Source: Amycolatopsis oliviviridis (lineage in GTDB: Bacteria > Actinomycetota > Actinomycetes > Mycobacteriales > Pseudonocardiaceae). From it: DNA of 64,000 bases. Positions 1 to 8,029 of this stretch are shown piece after piece (positions within the stretch are counted from its first letter, which is position 1; each line of letters opens with the position of its first letter). The notes under the pieces are model-generated. The model saw only the letters and a program-made list of their open reading frames with translations, had not been told where the DNA came from and did not search any database. The stretch is from the NCBI RefSeq assembly GCF_014654365.1, contig NZ_BNAY01000004.1, positions 665,154 through 729,153 of the forward strand, given 5' to 3'. Position numbers and translations under genes: made by a program.

Positions 1-16
1 CCCATAAAGTGCAGGC

Positions 17-829
17 ATGAAGACCGAGGTAGTCGGCTACGGCGGGACCCGCATCGGACTGTGGGTCGAGGGCGCCGAGAACACCCGCCCGATCGTGTTC
101 GTGCACGGCTGGGCCCAGTCGGCCAGGGCCTGGGCGCCGCAGCTGGTGGACCCCTCGCTCAGCGAGCGGTACCGCCTGGTCGCGATGGACCTGCGCGGGC
201 ACGGGGACTCCGAAGTGCCCTCCGCCGGCTACGACGACCCGCGAGTGTGGGCCGAAGACCTCGCCTCCGTCCTCGACTTCGCCGGAGACGACGCGATCGT
301 CGTCGGCTGGTCCTACGGCGGCCTGGTCATCACCGACTACCTCCGCGTGCACGGTCCCGCACGGCTCGGCGGCGTCGTCCTTGTGGGCGCGATCACAGAA
401 GTCGGCAAGAACCGGCCCGGCGGCAAGGTCGGCCCCGCCATGCGCGAGGCCATCCCGGCGGTGCTGTCGGACGATCCGGCGGTCGCGATCCCCGCGTTGG
501 TGCGGTTCAGCGCGGGGATGACCGCCGCCCCGGTGTCCGGGACGCTCGCCCAGTCGCTGCTCGGCGCCTGCCTTTCGACCCCGCCCGCGGTGCGCTCCGC
601 GCTGTTCCGCCGCGACGTCGGGAGCGAGGACGTTCTTCGCGAACTGGACAAACCGGCGCTGATCGTCCATGGTCTCGCGGACGCTGTGATCGATCCGACG
701 TCGGCGGACTACGCGGCCGGGAAGATTCCGGGTGCCGTTCTGCGTTGGTTACCTGAGGTGGGGCATCTGCCGTTCGCCGAAGCAGCGGATGAGTTCGGGG
801 ATCTGCTGCGCGGGTTCGCCGATCAGTAG
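17..829 (+). CDS. Alpha/beta-fold hydrolase
   Basis: A 270-residue single-domain hydrolase with the complete alpha/beta fold pattern. The oxyanion-hole HGW is at about residues 30-32. The nucleophile elbow GWSYGG puts the catalytic serine at about 99, the acid is probably in HGLADAVID (Asp 222 or 226), and the histidine is in PEVGH (about 250). There is no signal peptide, so it is cytosolic. It ends 21 bp before mshA on the same strand, so the two may be co-transcribed. The substrate cannot be read from the sequence. The ATG at 17 lies too close to the window edge to judge its ribosome binding site. Confidence 0.85.
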   Translation: MKTEVVGYGGTRIGLWVEGAENTRPIVFVHGWAQSARAWAPQLVDPSLSERYRLVAMDLRGHGDSEVPSAGYDDPRVWAEDLASVLDFAGDDAIVVGWSYGGLVITDYLRVHGPARLGGVVLVGAITEVGKNRPGGKVGPAMREAIPAVLSDDPAVAIPALVRFSAGMTAAPVSGTLAQSLLGACLSTPPAVRSALFRRDVGSEDVLRELDKPALIVHGLADAVIDPTSADYAAGKIPGAVLRWLPEVGHLPFAEAADEFGDLLRGFADQ

Positions 830-850
830 GACTTCAGGAGTGTTGACCAG

Positions 851-2155
851 GTGACGATCCCTCTGCACGGGTTCGACGCCGCGCCCAGGCGCGTCGCGGT
901 GCTGTCGTTGCACACCTCTCCGCTGGAACAGCCGGGTACCGGCGACGCCGGCGGGATGAACGTCTACGTGAGCCAGACGGCCACCGAGATGGCCCGCCGC
1001 GGCGTCGAGGTCGAGGTGTTCACGCGGGCGACGTCCTCGGATCAGCCTCCGATCGCCGAACTGGCGCCCGGCGTGCTGGTCCGGCACATCCCGGCCGGGC
1101 CGTTCGAGCCGCTGGGACGCGACGAGCTGCCGGCGCAGCTGTGCGCGTTCACCGCCGGGGTGCTGCGGGCCGAGGCGTTCCATGAGCCGGGCTACTACGA
1201 CCTCATCCATTCGCACTACTGGCTCTCCGGTCAGGCGGGCTGGCTCGCCCGCGACCGCTGGGGCGTGCCGCTGGTGCACACCGCGCACACCCTGGCCAAG
1301 GTCAAGAACGCCGCGCTGGCCGAGGGCGACACCCCCGAGCCGCGCACCCGGGTGATCGGTGAACAGCAGGTCGTCGAGGAGGCGGACTGCCTGGTCGCGA
1401 ACACCCGTGTCGAGGCCCGCGAGCTGATCGAGCTGTACGACGCCGACCCGCGCGCCGTGCACGCCATTCCGCCCGGGGTCGACCTCGACCGCTTCACCCC
1501 CGGTTCCCGGTCGGCCGCGCGCCAGGCGCTCGGCCTGCCGCCGGACGCGATCGTGCTGGCCTTCGCGGGCCGGATCCAGCCGTTGAAGGCGCCCGACGTC
1601 CTCCTGCTGGCCGCGGCCGAGATGCTGCGCGAACGCCCGGAGCTGGCGTCGCGGCTGGTGGTGCTGATCGTCGGCGGCCCGTCCGGGACCGGGCTGGAGC
1701 AGCCGCAGGCACTGCGCGAGCTGGCCGTCTCCCTCGGGATCGAGGAACAGACCCGGTTCATGCCGCCGCAGCCGGGCCGGTCGCTGGTCAATGTCTACCG
1801 CGCGGCCGACCTGGTCGCCGTGCCGAGCTACAACGAGTCGTTCGGGCTGGTCGCGCTCGAAGCGCAGGCCTGCGGGACGCCGGTGATCGCGGCCGAGGTC
1901 GGCGGGCTGCCGGTCGCGGTCCCGCACGGTGTCTCCGGGCTGCTGGTGCCTTCGCACGATCCGAAGGACTGGGCGGGCGCGCTCGCGAACGTCGCGTTGC
2001 GGCCCGGTTGGCGCGCCGAACTTTCGGCCAACGCCGTCGTGCACGCGCGGCGCTTCTCCTGGCGCCGGACGACGGACCGCCTGCTGGACACGTACGCTCA
2101 GGCTACCGGCGCGTTCCGGCGTGCCCTCGAACAGCGCGCGGAGGTGGCGGTTTGA
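851..2155 (+). CDS. mshA: D-inositol-3-phosphate glycosyltransferase (mycothiol synthesis)
   Basis: A 434-residue GT4/GT-B enzyme. MshA transfers GlcNAc from UDP-GlcNAc to 1D-myo-inositol 3-phosphate, the first committed step of mycothiol, the main low-molecular-weight thiol of actinobacteria. The N-terminal Rossmann half carries LSLHTSPLEQPGTGDAGGMN, the signature glycine-rich acceptor loop of MshA. The C-terminal half has the EX7E-type motif in NESFGLVALE (Glu about 329 and 337). Length is close to characterised MshA proteins. The GTG start at 851 follows CAGGAG. The stop overlaps the TTG start of the YbjN gene, an arrangement matching mshA and Rv0487 in mycobacteria. Confidence 0.93.
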   Translation: MTIPLHGFDAAPRRVAVLSLHTSPLEQPGTGDAGGMNVYVSQTATEMARRGVEVEVFTRATSSDQPPIAELAPGVLVRHIPAGPFEPLGRDELPAQLCAFTAGVLRAEAFHEPGYYDLIHSHYWLSGQAGWLARDRWGVPLVHTAHTLAKVKNAALAEGDTPEPRTRVIGEQQVVEEADCLVANTRVEARELIELYDADPRAVHAIPPGVDLDRFTPGSRSAARQALGLPPDAIVLAFAGRIQPLKAPDVLLLAAAEMLRERPELASRLVVLIVGGPSGTGLEQPQALRELAVSLGIEEQTRFMPPQPGRSLVNVYRAADLVAVPSYNESFGLVALEAQACGTPVIAAEVGGLPVAVPHGVSGLLVPSHDPKDWAGALANVALRPGWRAELSANAVVHARRFSWRRTTDRLLDTYAQATGAFRRALEQRAEVAV

Positions 2156-2667
2156 CGCTCGACGAGACCTTGCGGTCCTCTTTGGACAGTGCGGGCCTGA
2201 AGTACGACAGGCGGGGCGAAGGGAAGTACTTCGTCACGTTGCCCGGTACCAAGAAACTCCAGACCAACTGCTGGCTGGTCGCCGGGGACCACGCCTTCGC
2301 CGTCGAAGCCTTCGTTTGCCGCCGTCCCGATGAGTCCCATGAGGACGTTTACCGTTTCCTCTTGCGCCGCAACGCGAAGCTGTACGGCGTGCACTACACG
2401 GTGGACGCCATGGGCGACATCTACCTGGTCGGCCGGTTCGGCCTGGACACGGTGACCGAGTCCGAATTGGACAAGATCCTCGGGCAGGTGCTGGAAGCCG
2501 CCGACGGCGACTTCAACACGCTTCTGGAACTCGGGTTCGCCGCATCGATCAAACGCGAATGGGACTGGCGTGTCTCGCGTGGGGAGTCGCTGGCGAACCT
2601 GGAGGCGTTCAAACATCTCGTCGAGCCCGCGAACGGGCACGAACCCGGAGCCTTGACCGACTCGTGA
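2152..2667 (+). CDS. YbjN domain-containing protein
   Basis: A 171-residue cytosolic protein (starting LTLDETLRSSLDSAGLKYDR) of the YbjN/type III secretion chaperone-like fold, equivalent in position to Rv0487. The start is chosen at TTG 2152 because it overlaps the mshA stop in a TTGA arrangement, giving translational coupling. An upstream in-frame ATG at 2008 would run deep inside mshA and encode Arg/Pro-rich nonsense. The body is acidic with conserved aromatics (YRFLLRRNAKLYGVHYTVD). Function is unknown; conserved linkage to mshA is the only clue. Confidence 0.85.
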   Translation: MTLDETLRSSLDSAGLKYDRRGEGKYFVTLPGTKKLQTNCWLVAGDHAFAVEAFVCRRPDESHEDVYRFLLRRNAKLYGVHYTVDAMGDIYLVGRFGLDTVTESELDKILGQVLEAADGDFNTLLELGFAASIKREWDWRVSRGESLANLEAFKHLVEPANGHEPGALTDS

Positions 2668-2734
2668 CCCGGATGGTGCAACCGCGCTGAGCGCGCCTCC
2701 GTCTCTCTCCGCAGCACTGGAGGGAGACGGTTCG

Positions 2735-3670
2735 ATGTACAAGCGAGTGAGATGGGTGGCCGTCGTCGGCGTCGCGCTGGCGCTGGCGGGCTGCTCGGCG
2801 AGCGAGTCCGGTGGCGAATCGGCCGCGATGCCGATGACGGCCGACGGAAAACAAGCCGCACCGAATCAAGGCGGGCCGAATCAGGGCGCGCCGAACAAGG
2901 AGAGCTCTGACAGCGCCGGCCGGGCGGGTTCGGACAAAGGCCCGGCGCCCGCCGGGCAGCCGGGGATCACCGACCGCAAGCTGGTGCGCACGGCGAGCCT
3001 GGAGCTCACCGCGCCGAACGTCGCCGACGTGATCTCGCAGGTCCGCGTCATCACGCAGGGCGCCGCCGGTTACACCGGGCAGGAGAGCACCCAGGAGAAG
3101 CGCGCGTCGGTCAACATCGTCGTGCCCTCCGATCGCCTCGACGGAGTCCTGGACCAGCTGGGGAAGCTCGGGAAGCAGGTCCGGCGCGAGGTCACCGCGA
3201 CGGATGTGACCGAGCAGATGGTCGACATCGAATCGAGGCTGGCCACCCAGCGGGCGAGCGTCGAGCGCATCCGCGCGCTGCTCGCGAGGGCGACGTCGGT
3301 TTCGGAGATCGCCTCCGTGGAGAGCGAGCTGACGAGCCGTGAGGCCGAACTCGAGTCTCTCCAGAAGCGACGTGAGAGCCTCGCCGGAAGTGTCGCCATG
3401 TCGACGATCTCGCTGCAGGTGAAGGCGGAGACGGTGGTGGCGGAGGAGGAATCCCGCAACGGGTTCTTCGGCGGTCTCGCCAACGGCTGGGACGCGTTCC
3501 TGACCTTCGGTGGCGGCCTGCTGACCGTGATCGGCGCGATGGCGCCCTTCCTGCTGGTCTTCGGCGTCCCCGCGGCGGCGCTGGTGTGGTGGCTGCGCAA
3601 GCGGCGTCGTCCGGCGGAACCGGCGATGGCGACCGCTTCGGATCTGCCGTCCGCGCCCCCGCTGGACTGA
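2735..3670 (+). CDS. DUF4349 membrane-anchored lipoprotein
   Basis: A 311-residue protein with a lipoprotein signal peptide (LALAGCS, lipid-modified Cys near residue 20). A Gln/Asn/Pro-rich linker follows, with the short repeats PNQGGPNQGAPN, then a DUF4349 domain starting at RKLVRTASLEL. The domain contains a coiled-coil segment (about residues 165-215, ESRLATQRASVERIRALL and following). A C-terminal transmembrane helix (about 260-285) and a basic WWLRKRRR tail end the protein. It is therefore tethered at both ends on the outer face of the membrane. A GGAGGG sits 10 bp before the ATG. Its role is unknown; the family is common in Gram-positive bacteria. Confidence 0.85.
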   Translation: MYKRVRWVAVVGVALALAGCSASESGGESAAMPMTADGKQAAPNQGGPNQGAPNKESSDSAGRAGSDKGPAPAGQPGITDRKLVRTASLELTAPNVADVISQVRVITQGAAGYTGQESTQEKRASVNIVVPSDRLDGVLDQLGKLGKQVRREVTATDVTEQMVDIESRLATQRASVERIRALLARATSVSEIASVESELTSREAELESLQKRRESLAGSVAMSTISLQVKAETVVAEEESRNGFFGGLANGWDAFLTFGGGLLTVIGAMAPFLLVFGVPAAALVWWLRKRRRPAEPAMATASDLPSAPPLD

Positions 3671-3681
3671 AGATGAACAGG

Positions 3682-3819
3682 CGGGACGGCTCGAGGGAGG
3701 GGGGAGTCGCGATCTCGAGCCGCCCCGCTGAAGTTCCCGCCAAGGTGGACCCGGTGACGAGGGGGATGCCAACGGGGCCGGCGGGCGCCGCGACTCGGCA
3801 GGGGGGAGACGAGTCGCGG
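3682..3819 (-). ncRNA. Candidate 6C-type small RNA (two stem-loops with C6 loops)
   Basis: Read on the minus strand, the gap between the DUF4349 gene and gpmA holds two strong hairpins. The first (3819-3788) has a perfect 10-bp stem, CCGCGACTCG with CGAGTCGCGG, and a 12-nt loop containing CCCCCC. The second (3727-3682) has a 13-of-14-bp stem around CTCGAG and an 18-nt loop, again containing CCCCCC. Two stem-loops each with six loop cytosines are the defining features of actinobacterial 6C RNA (Mycobacterium B11, Streptomyces scr3559). The 60-nt spacing between hairpins is longer than I would expect, and the genomic neighbours differ from M. tuberculosis, so this is a candidate. The second hairpin could also terminate the DUF4349 transcript. 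Confidence 0.5.
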
Positions 3820-3991
3820 TCGTCACCCGCGTCGAGCCGGGGAGTGCGTGGAATCCGGCCGCGCGGGACTTAGTCAACCTGTCAGATCTCCACCTGTAAT
3901 CACAAGACTACCGGTTACTCTGTTCGAGTGAACTTTGAAAACCGGGATAACGGAGTGCAGCCTGATTTCCGGGGATTTGGACTTGTTGGCA

Positions 3992-4010
3992 ACCCGTCTT
4001 CTGGACGGGT
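3992..4010 (+). other. Short hairpin in the gpmA upstream region
   Basis: A perfect inverted repeat, ACCCGTC-TTCTG-GACGGGT, in the 435-bp gap before gpmA. It is not followed by a T-run, so it is unlikely to be a simple terminator. It could be part of a 5' leader structure or an operator. The rest of this gap (3820-3991 and 4033-4105) shows no gene. Confidence 0.4.
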
Positions 4011-4016
4011 GAAGGT

Positions 4017-4032
4017 GTTACTCGCGGGTAAC
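4017..4032. promoter_or_regulatory. Palindromic operator-like site upstream of gpmA
   Basis: GTTACTCGCGGGTAAC is an inverted repeat with 5-bp outer arms GTTAC/GTAAC around a CGCG core; only one pair in the centre breaks symmetry. It sits about 74 bp before the gpmA start and 6 bp after a short hairpin. Size and symmetry suit a dimeric repressor such as a TetR-family protein, but no candidate regulator is adjacent and I cannot name the binding protein. Confidence 0.4.
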
Positions 4033-4105
4033 GCACTCTCCGTAGAAGAAAGCGCAATCCCAGCCCTCTGACCGGCGCTTCCGCTCACTCTGGCAGGCTG
4101 ACCAC

Positions 4106-4855
4106 ATGGCTGAGCTTGGGACTCTGGTGCTGCTGCGTCACGGGCAGAGCACGTGGAACGCCGAAAACCTGTTCACCGGCTGGGTGGACGTGCCGCTGTC
4201 CGACCAGGGCGAGCAGGAGGCGCGCAAGGGCGGGCAGCTGCTCGCCGAGTCCGGCCTGCTGCCGGACGTCGTCCACACGTCGCTGATGCGCCGGGCGATC
4301 TCCACCGCCAACCTTGCGCTCGACGCCGCCGACCGGCACTGGATCCCGGTGAAGCGTGACTGGCGCCTCAACGAGCGGCACTACGGCGCCCTGCAGGGCA
4401 AGAACAAGAAGCAGACCCTGGACGAGTTCGGCGAGGAGCAGTTCATGCTCTGGCGCCGTTCCTACGACACCCCGCCGCCGCCGATCGACCCGGCCGACGA
4501 GTTCAGCCAGTCCGGCGACGCGCGCTACGCCGACCTCGGCGACGCCGCCCCGCTGACCGAATGCCTCAAGGACGTCGTCGTGCGGCTGCTGCCGTACTGG
4601 GAGTCCGCGATCGTGCCGGATCTGCGCGCGGGCAAGACCGTGCTGGTCGCCGCGCACGGCAACTCGCTGCGGGCGCTGGTGAAGCACCTCGACGGCATCT
4701 CCGACGACGCCATCGCCGGGCTCAACATCCCGACCGGCATCCCGCTGCGCTACGACCTCACCGAGGACCTCAAGCCGGTCACCGCCGGCGGGACCTACCT
4801 GGACCCGGAAGCCGCAAAGGAAGCCGCGGCCGCCGTCGCCAACCAAGGCCGTTGA
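4106..4855 (+). CDS. gpmA: 2,3-bisphosphoglycerate-dependent phosphoglycerate mutase
   Basis: A 249-residue cofactor-dependent mutase that interconverts 3- and 2-phosphoglycerate in glycolysis and gluconeogenesis. The catalytic phospho-histidine is in LLRHGQSTWN (His12). The active-site NERHYGALQG and the second histidine in VAAHGNSLRALV (about His184) are present, so it should be active. Length matches the family. It corresponds to gpm1 (Rv0489), which in mycobacteria also lies between mshA and senX3-regX3. It has its own upstream region (435 bp) and is followed at once by a palindromic repeat against the convergent gene. Confidence 0.96.
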   Translation: MAELGTLVLLRHGQSTWNAENLFTGWVDVPLSDQGEQEARKGGQLLAESGLLPDVVHTSLMRRAISTANLALDAADRHWIPVKRDWRLNERHYGALQGKNKKQTLDEFGEEQFMLWRRSYDTPPPPIDPADEFSQSGDARYADLGDAAPLTECLKDVVVRLLPYWESAIVPDLRAGKTVLVAAHGNSLRALVKHLDGISDDAIAGLNIPTGIPLRYDLTEDLKPVTAGGTYLDPEAAKEAAAAVANQGR

Positions 4856-4877
4856 TCTCTGTCGCGCGTTGATCTCA

Positions 4878-4941
4878 CGCATTTCGTCCTCTGGATGCGG
4901 TAGTTGCACACGCAAGTACCGCATTCAGAGGACGAAATGCG
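4878..4941. repeat. 64-bp palindromic repeat, family A copy 1
   Basis: A near-perfect palindrome: 30-nt arms and a 4-nt loop (ACAC). The left arm begins CGCATTTCGTCCTCTG and the right arm ends CAGAGGACGAAATGCG. It lies between the convergent gpmA and lipoprotein genes and ends exactly at the lipoprotein stop codon. Four more copies occur in this window (14154, 38092, 38901 and 60198). A bidirectional terminator role is likely. Confidence 0.85.
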
Positions 4942-5859
4942 TTACGGCAGGGGCTGGACGGATTCGATACCGGCGGCCTTCCAGCCTTCGGGCAGCCGCT
5001 GAAGCCGCAGGACGAGCGGCAGGTACTTCTTCGAAGCCTGCCCCGCCGCGTCCGTGACGTCCGTCGCCGCGTAGAGCAGCACGCTCGCCTTGTCGTCCAC
5101 GACCTCCATGACCGCGGCGGCGGGGTTCGGCGACAGCGCCGATTTCGCGCCCCCGGTCCGGATCCGGTCGAGCCGCGCCGCCTTGTCCTGCTGGAACTGG
5201 GTCAGCAGTTGTCCGGTCGACACGGACTCGTAGCGGGCGTAGGTGCCTTCGGGATCGGCCGGATTCACGGTCAGCAGGGCCTCGGCGGCGCGTAGCGCGC
5301 CGTCTCGGGCGGAGTCCCGCACTCGCGCGATCGCGCGGTCTCCCGCGCCCGGTTTCTCCGCCGCGGGCGGCGGCACGGACGGATTCACCTTGATCTCGCC
5401 GATCCGCCAGCGTTCGCCCTCGCGTGCCGCCGTGAGCAGCACCGACGCCATGCCCTTGGTGGTGGCACCCGCCCGGCTGCTGCTCTGGTCGAGCACGGTC
5501 AGCACGCTCGCCTTGTCCGCCGTCTGCTCGACGGCGGCCGACACGATCACCCGGGTGACGAGTTTGATCGGCTCCGGCGAGTTCCGGATCTGGGCGAACA
5601 GCTTCGCCAGCTCTTCACGCGCTCCTGGAGACAGGTTCTCGGCGAGTGCCTTGTCGTAGGCGGGCGCGGCGGTGCTGTCGTAGGAGAACACCGCTTCGGT
5701 GGCCGTCTTCACCGTGGTCAGGACCGACGCGGTCCGCGCGGGATCGATCAGCGCGAGATTCGAAGGCGGGGTTTCCGGTTCGGGCCGGGCGGTACCGGAG
5801 ACCGTGGTGGCGCAGCCCGCGAGCGCGAGCAGCAGCACGAATCCCGCCCAGCGTTTCAC
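4942..5859 (-). CDS. Secreted lipoprotein of unknown function
   Basis: A 305-residue protein with a clear lipoprotein signal (VKRWAGFVLLLALAGCAT; lipidated Cys about 16). The remainder has no recognisable enzyme motif; it is alpha/beta-like with Ala/Ser/Thr-rich stretches. The start is placed at GTG 5859 because it overlaps the stop of the upstream regulator by four bases and gives an immediate signal peptide; upstream codons in frame belong to the regulator region. The tight coupling suggests it works with, or is controlled with, that regulator. A role in the cell envelope is only an inference. Confidence 0.8.
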   Translation of the reverse strand: MKRWAGFVLLLALAGCATTVSGTARPEPETPPSNLALIDPARTASVLTTVKTATEAVFSYDSTAAPAYDKALAENLSPGAREELAKLFAQIRNSPEPIKLVTRVIVSAAVEQTADKASVLTVLDQSSSRAGATTKGMASVLLTAAREGERWRIGEIKVNPSVPPPAAEKPGAGDRAIARVRDSARDGALRAAEALLTVNPADPEGTYARYESVSTGQLLTQFQQDKAARLDRIRTGGAKSALSPNPAAAVMEVVDDKASVLLYAATDVTDAAGQASKKYLPLVLRLQRLPEGWKAAGIESVQPLP

Positions 5860-6503
5860 AGCAGGCCGAGTTCCCTCGCCCGCGCGTCGACCTGGAGCCG
5901 TGACGTCACGCCGAGCGCGACCAGCAGTTCCGAGACCCGCCGCTGATAGGTGCGCACACCCATGCCGAGGCTCTTCGCCGCCTTGTCGTCCTTGCATCCG
6001 GTGGTCAGGAATTCGAGCATCTGCGGCGTCTCCTTCCGGATGTCGGCGAACCGCGCGTCGAACGTCTCCAGCGTGGTGGCCGCCCGCCACGCGGTTTCGA
6101 ACAGCGACAGGATGCCCTGGACCAGCTCCGGGCGCGAGATGACGCTGTAGGAGCGCACCGCCTTGCCCTCGTCGCCCGCCATGATCGCGACGCGCTCGTC
6201 GAGCAGGATCGTCTCGTTGATCTCCTCGGTGCCGATCCGGATCTGCGCGCCGAGGCCGGAGAGATGGTGCAGATGCCGGGCGGTCTGCTCGTTCAGCAGG
6301 ACGCCGGGGCGGTACAGCTTGCGGATCCGCTTGCCGCGCAGCAGCCGTTCGCCCTGCCGGGTGAGCGACGGCCGGGAGAGCGCCCAGGTGTAGAGGTCGT
6401 CGGCCGCGCACGCGATGTCGGTCGCCGCGACGAACAGATGAGCCGTCCGGTCGAACAGCTCTTCTTCTCCGCGAATCAGGGAGATGTCACTGACGAGTTC
6501 CAC
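5856..6503 (-). CDS. Helix-turn-helix transcriptional regulator
   Basis: A 215-residue protein. The first 140 residues form a sensory or phospholipase-D-like region (about SDISLIRGEEELFDRTAHLF onward) of the kind found in Streptomyces LuxR-type regulators. The C-terminus (AKSLGMGVRTYQRRVSELL) is a LuxR-like helix-turn-helix. The start is set at GTG 6503 (VELVSDISLI), since the longer reading frame adds a low-complexity leader. It lacks a receiver Asp pattern, so it is not a typical response regulator. It is transcribed away from senX3 across a 293-bp region and overlaps the lipoprotein gene. The ligand is unknown. Confidence 0.75.
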   Translation of the reverse strand: MELVSDISLIRGEEELFDRTAHLFVAATDIACAADDLYTWALSRPSLTRQGERLLRGKRIRKLYRPGVLLNEQTARHLHHLSGLGAQIRIGTEEINETILLDERVAIMAGDEGKAVRSYSVISRPELVQGILSLFETAWRAATTLETFDARFADIRKETPQMLEFLTTGCKDDKAAKSLGMGVRTYQRRVSELLVALGVTSRLQVDARARELGLL

Positions 6504-6796
6504 GGCGACAGTCTTCCAACATTCCCCGGCAGCCGTGACGGGAACGTCGCTATTCGCCCCCCGCGCGGGAGGAACACTGCCCGGAAGATCACGACGAAAG
6601 TCGGGAACCGGGCACCGGCCTCCGCCGATGTCCCCGCTTCGGGTGACCCGCCTCACCCGGGAGATCTCGACCAGGGATCGGCCACGTGAACGGCGGCTGA
6701 CCTGCAGGCGAACAGGGCTTCGGGAGGTGTCATAGGCATCACGAGTACGCGGCCGGGACTAGGCCAAAAGGCTACCCGCACGCTTACGATTCCCCT

Positions 6797-8029
6797 GTGA
6801 CCACGCCTGTTGCACTCGCCCTGGCCATCGGCGGACTGATCGTCGGTGTGGTCGTCGGCTTCCTGATCGCGAGGGGCCGCGCCCGCCGCGAGGAGCGGCG
6901 CCCGACCGGCCCCACCGTGGCCGAACTGCTCGAACGTCTCGTGCGTTCCAGCAACAACGGGGTCGTCGTCCTCAACAGATTCGGTGACATGGTCCTGCAC
7001 AACCCGCGCGCCTACGAGCTGGGCCTGGTGAAGGTCAACCAGGCCGATCCGCGGGCCCGCAAGGCCGCCGAGCAGGTGGTCGAGACCGACGAACCGATGG
7101 AGATCGACCTCTCCCCGCTGGAGGCGCGAGGCCGTCAGCCCGAAGCCGTCCTCGGCGAGGTTCGTCCGCTCGGCGACGGGTTCACCGTGGTCGAGGCCGT
7201 CGACCACTCCGAAGCGATCCGTCTCGAAGCCGTCCGGCGGGACTTCGTCGCGAACGTCAGCCACGAACTGAAGACGCCGGTGGGCGCGATCGCGCTGCTC
7301 ACCGAGGCCGTCCTCGACGCCGCGGAGGACGTCGAGGAGGTCCGCCGGTTCGGCGGCAAGATCCTCCGCGAATCGACCCGGCTCGGGCAGCTCGTCACCG
7401 AACTGATCGCGCTGTCGCGGCTGCAGGGCGCCGAACGGCTGCCCGACCTGAACGTCGTCGAGGTCGACGCCGTCGTCCGCGAGGCGCTCGGCCGGACGAC
7501 GCTGTCGGCGGAATCCGCCGAGATCACCATCACCACCGACGCCGCCAGCGGGCTGCTCATCGAGGGTGACCGGACGCTGATGGTCACCGCGCTGTCGAAC
7601 CTGCTGGAGAACGCCGTCGCGTACTCGCCGGCGGGCAGCCCGGTGTCGATCAGCAGGCGACTGGTGGACGGCAAGGTCGAGATCGCGGTGACCGACCGCG
7701 GCATCGGCATCGCCGAGGACGAGCAGCAGCGCGTGTTCGAACGGTTCTTCCGGTCGGACAAGGCGCGCTCGCGGGCGACCGGCGGCACCGGCCTCGGGCT
7801 GGCGATCGTCAAGCACGTGGCCGCCAACCACGGTGGTTCGGTCGGCCTCTGGAGCCGTCCCGGCACCGGATCGACGTTCACCCTGCGGATCCCCGCGCAT
7901 ATCGGTGCCGAACCGGCGGCGGCCGCGAAACAGGCCCCGCCGGTGTCCCGGCCGGAAAAGACCCCCGAGCGGACACCCCGTCTCGTGGCAACAGGGCAAG
8001 AAAGCCCCGACCATGGAGGAAACCTGTGA
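6797..8029 (+). CDS. senX3: Sensor histidine kinase SenX3
   Basis: A 410-residue membrane kinase. It has an N-terminal transmembrane segment (about 4-24), a PAS-like sensory region (about 45-140), the HisKA dimerisation box with phospho-acceptor FVANVSHELKTP (His156), then the HATPase domain with N box (LSNLLENAVAYS), G1 (DRGIGIAEDEQQ) and G2 (GTGLGLAIVKH) motifs. Family members sense phosphate limitation, usually via the Pst/PhoU system, and phosphorylate RegX3. It overlaps regX3 by four bases (GTGA). Position after gpmA and length match M. tuberculosis SenX3. The GTG start is taken because it begins the hydrophobic segment. Confidence 0.93.
   Translation: MTTPVALALAIGGLIVGVVVGFLIARGRARREERRPTGPTVAELLERLVRSSNNGVVVLNRFGDMVLHNPRAYELGLVKVNQADPRARKAAEQVVETDEPMEIDLSPLEARGRQPEAVLGEVRPLGDGFTVVEAVDHSEAIRLEAVRRDFVANVSHELKTPVGAIALLTEAVLDAAEDVEEVRRFGGKILRESTRLGQLVTELIALSRLQGAERLPDLNVVEVDAVVREALGRTTLSAESAEITITTDAASGLLIEGDRTLMVTALSNLLENAVAYSPAGSPVSISRRLVDGKVEIAVTDRGIGIAEDEQQRVFERFFRSDKARSRATGGTGLGLAIVKHVAANHGGSVGLWSRPGTGSTFTLRIPAHIGAEPAAAAKQAPPVSRPEKTPERTPRLVATGQESPDHGGNL

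Noticed and set aside
2008..2667. 219-residue form of the YbjN protein starting at ATG 2008
   Set aside because: The added 48 residues overlap mshA and are Arg/Pro-rich; the TTG at 2152 overlapping the mshA stop is the better start.
3586..3873. 95-codon plus-strand frame after the DUF4349 gene
   Set aside because: Overlaps the lipoprotein gene end and the two hairpins; low-complexity product.
6504..6796. PHO box in front of senX3
   Set aside because: No convincing direct repeats of the GTTCA type were found in the 293-bp divergent region.
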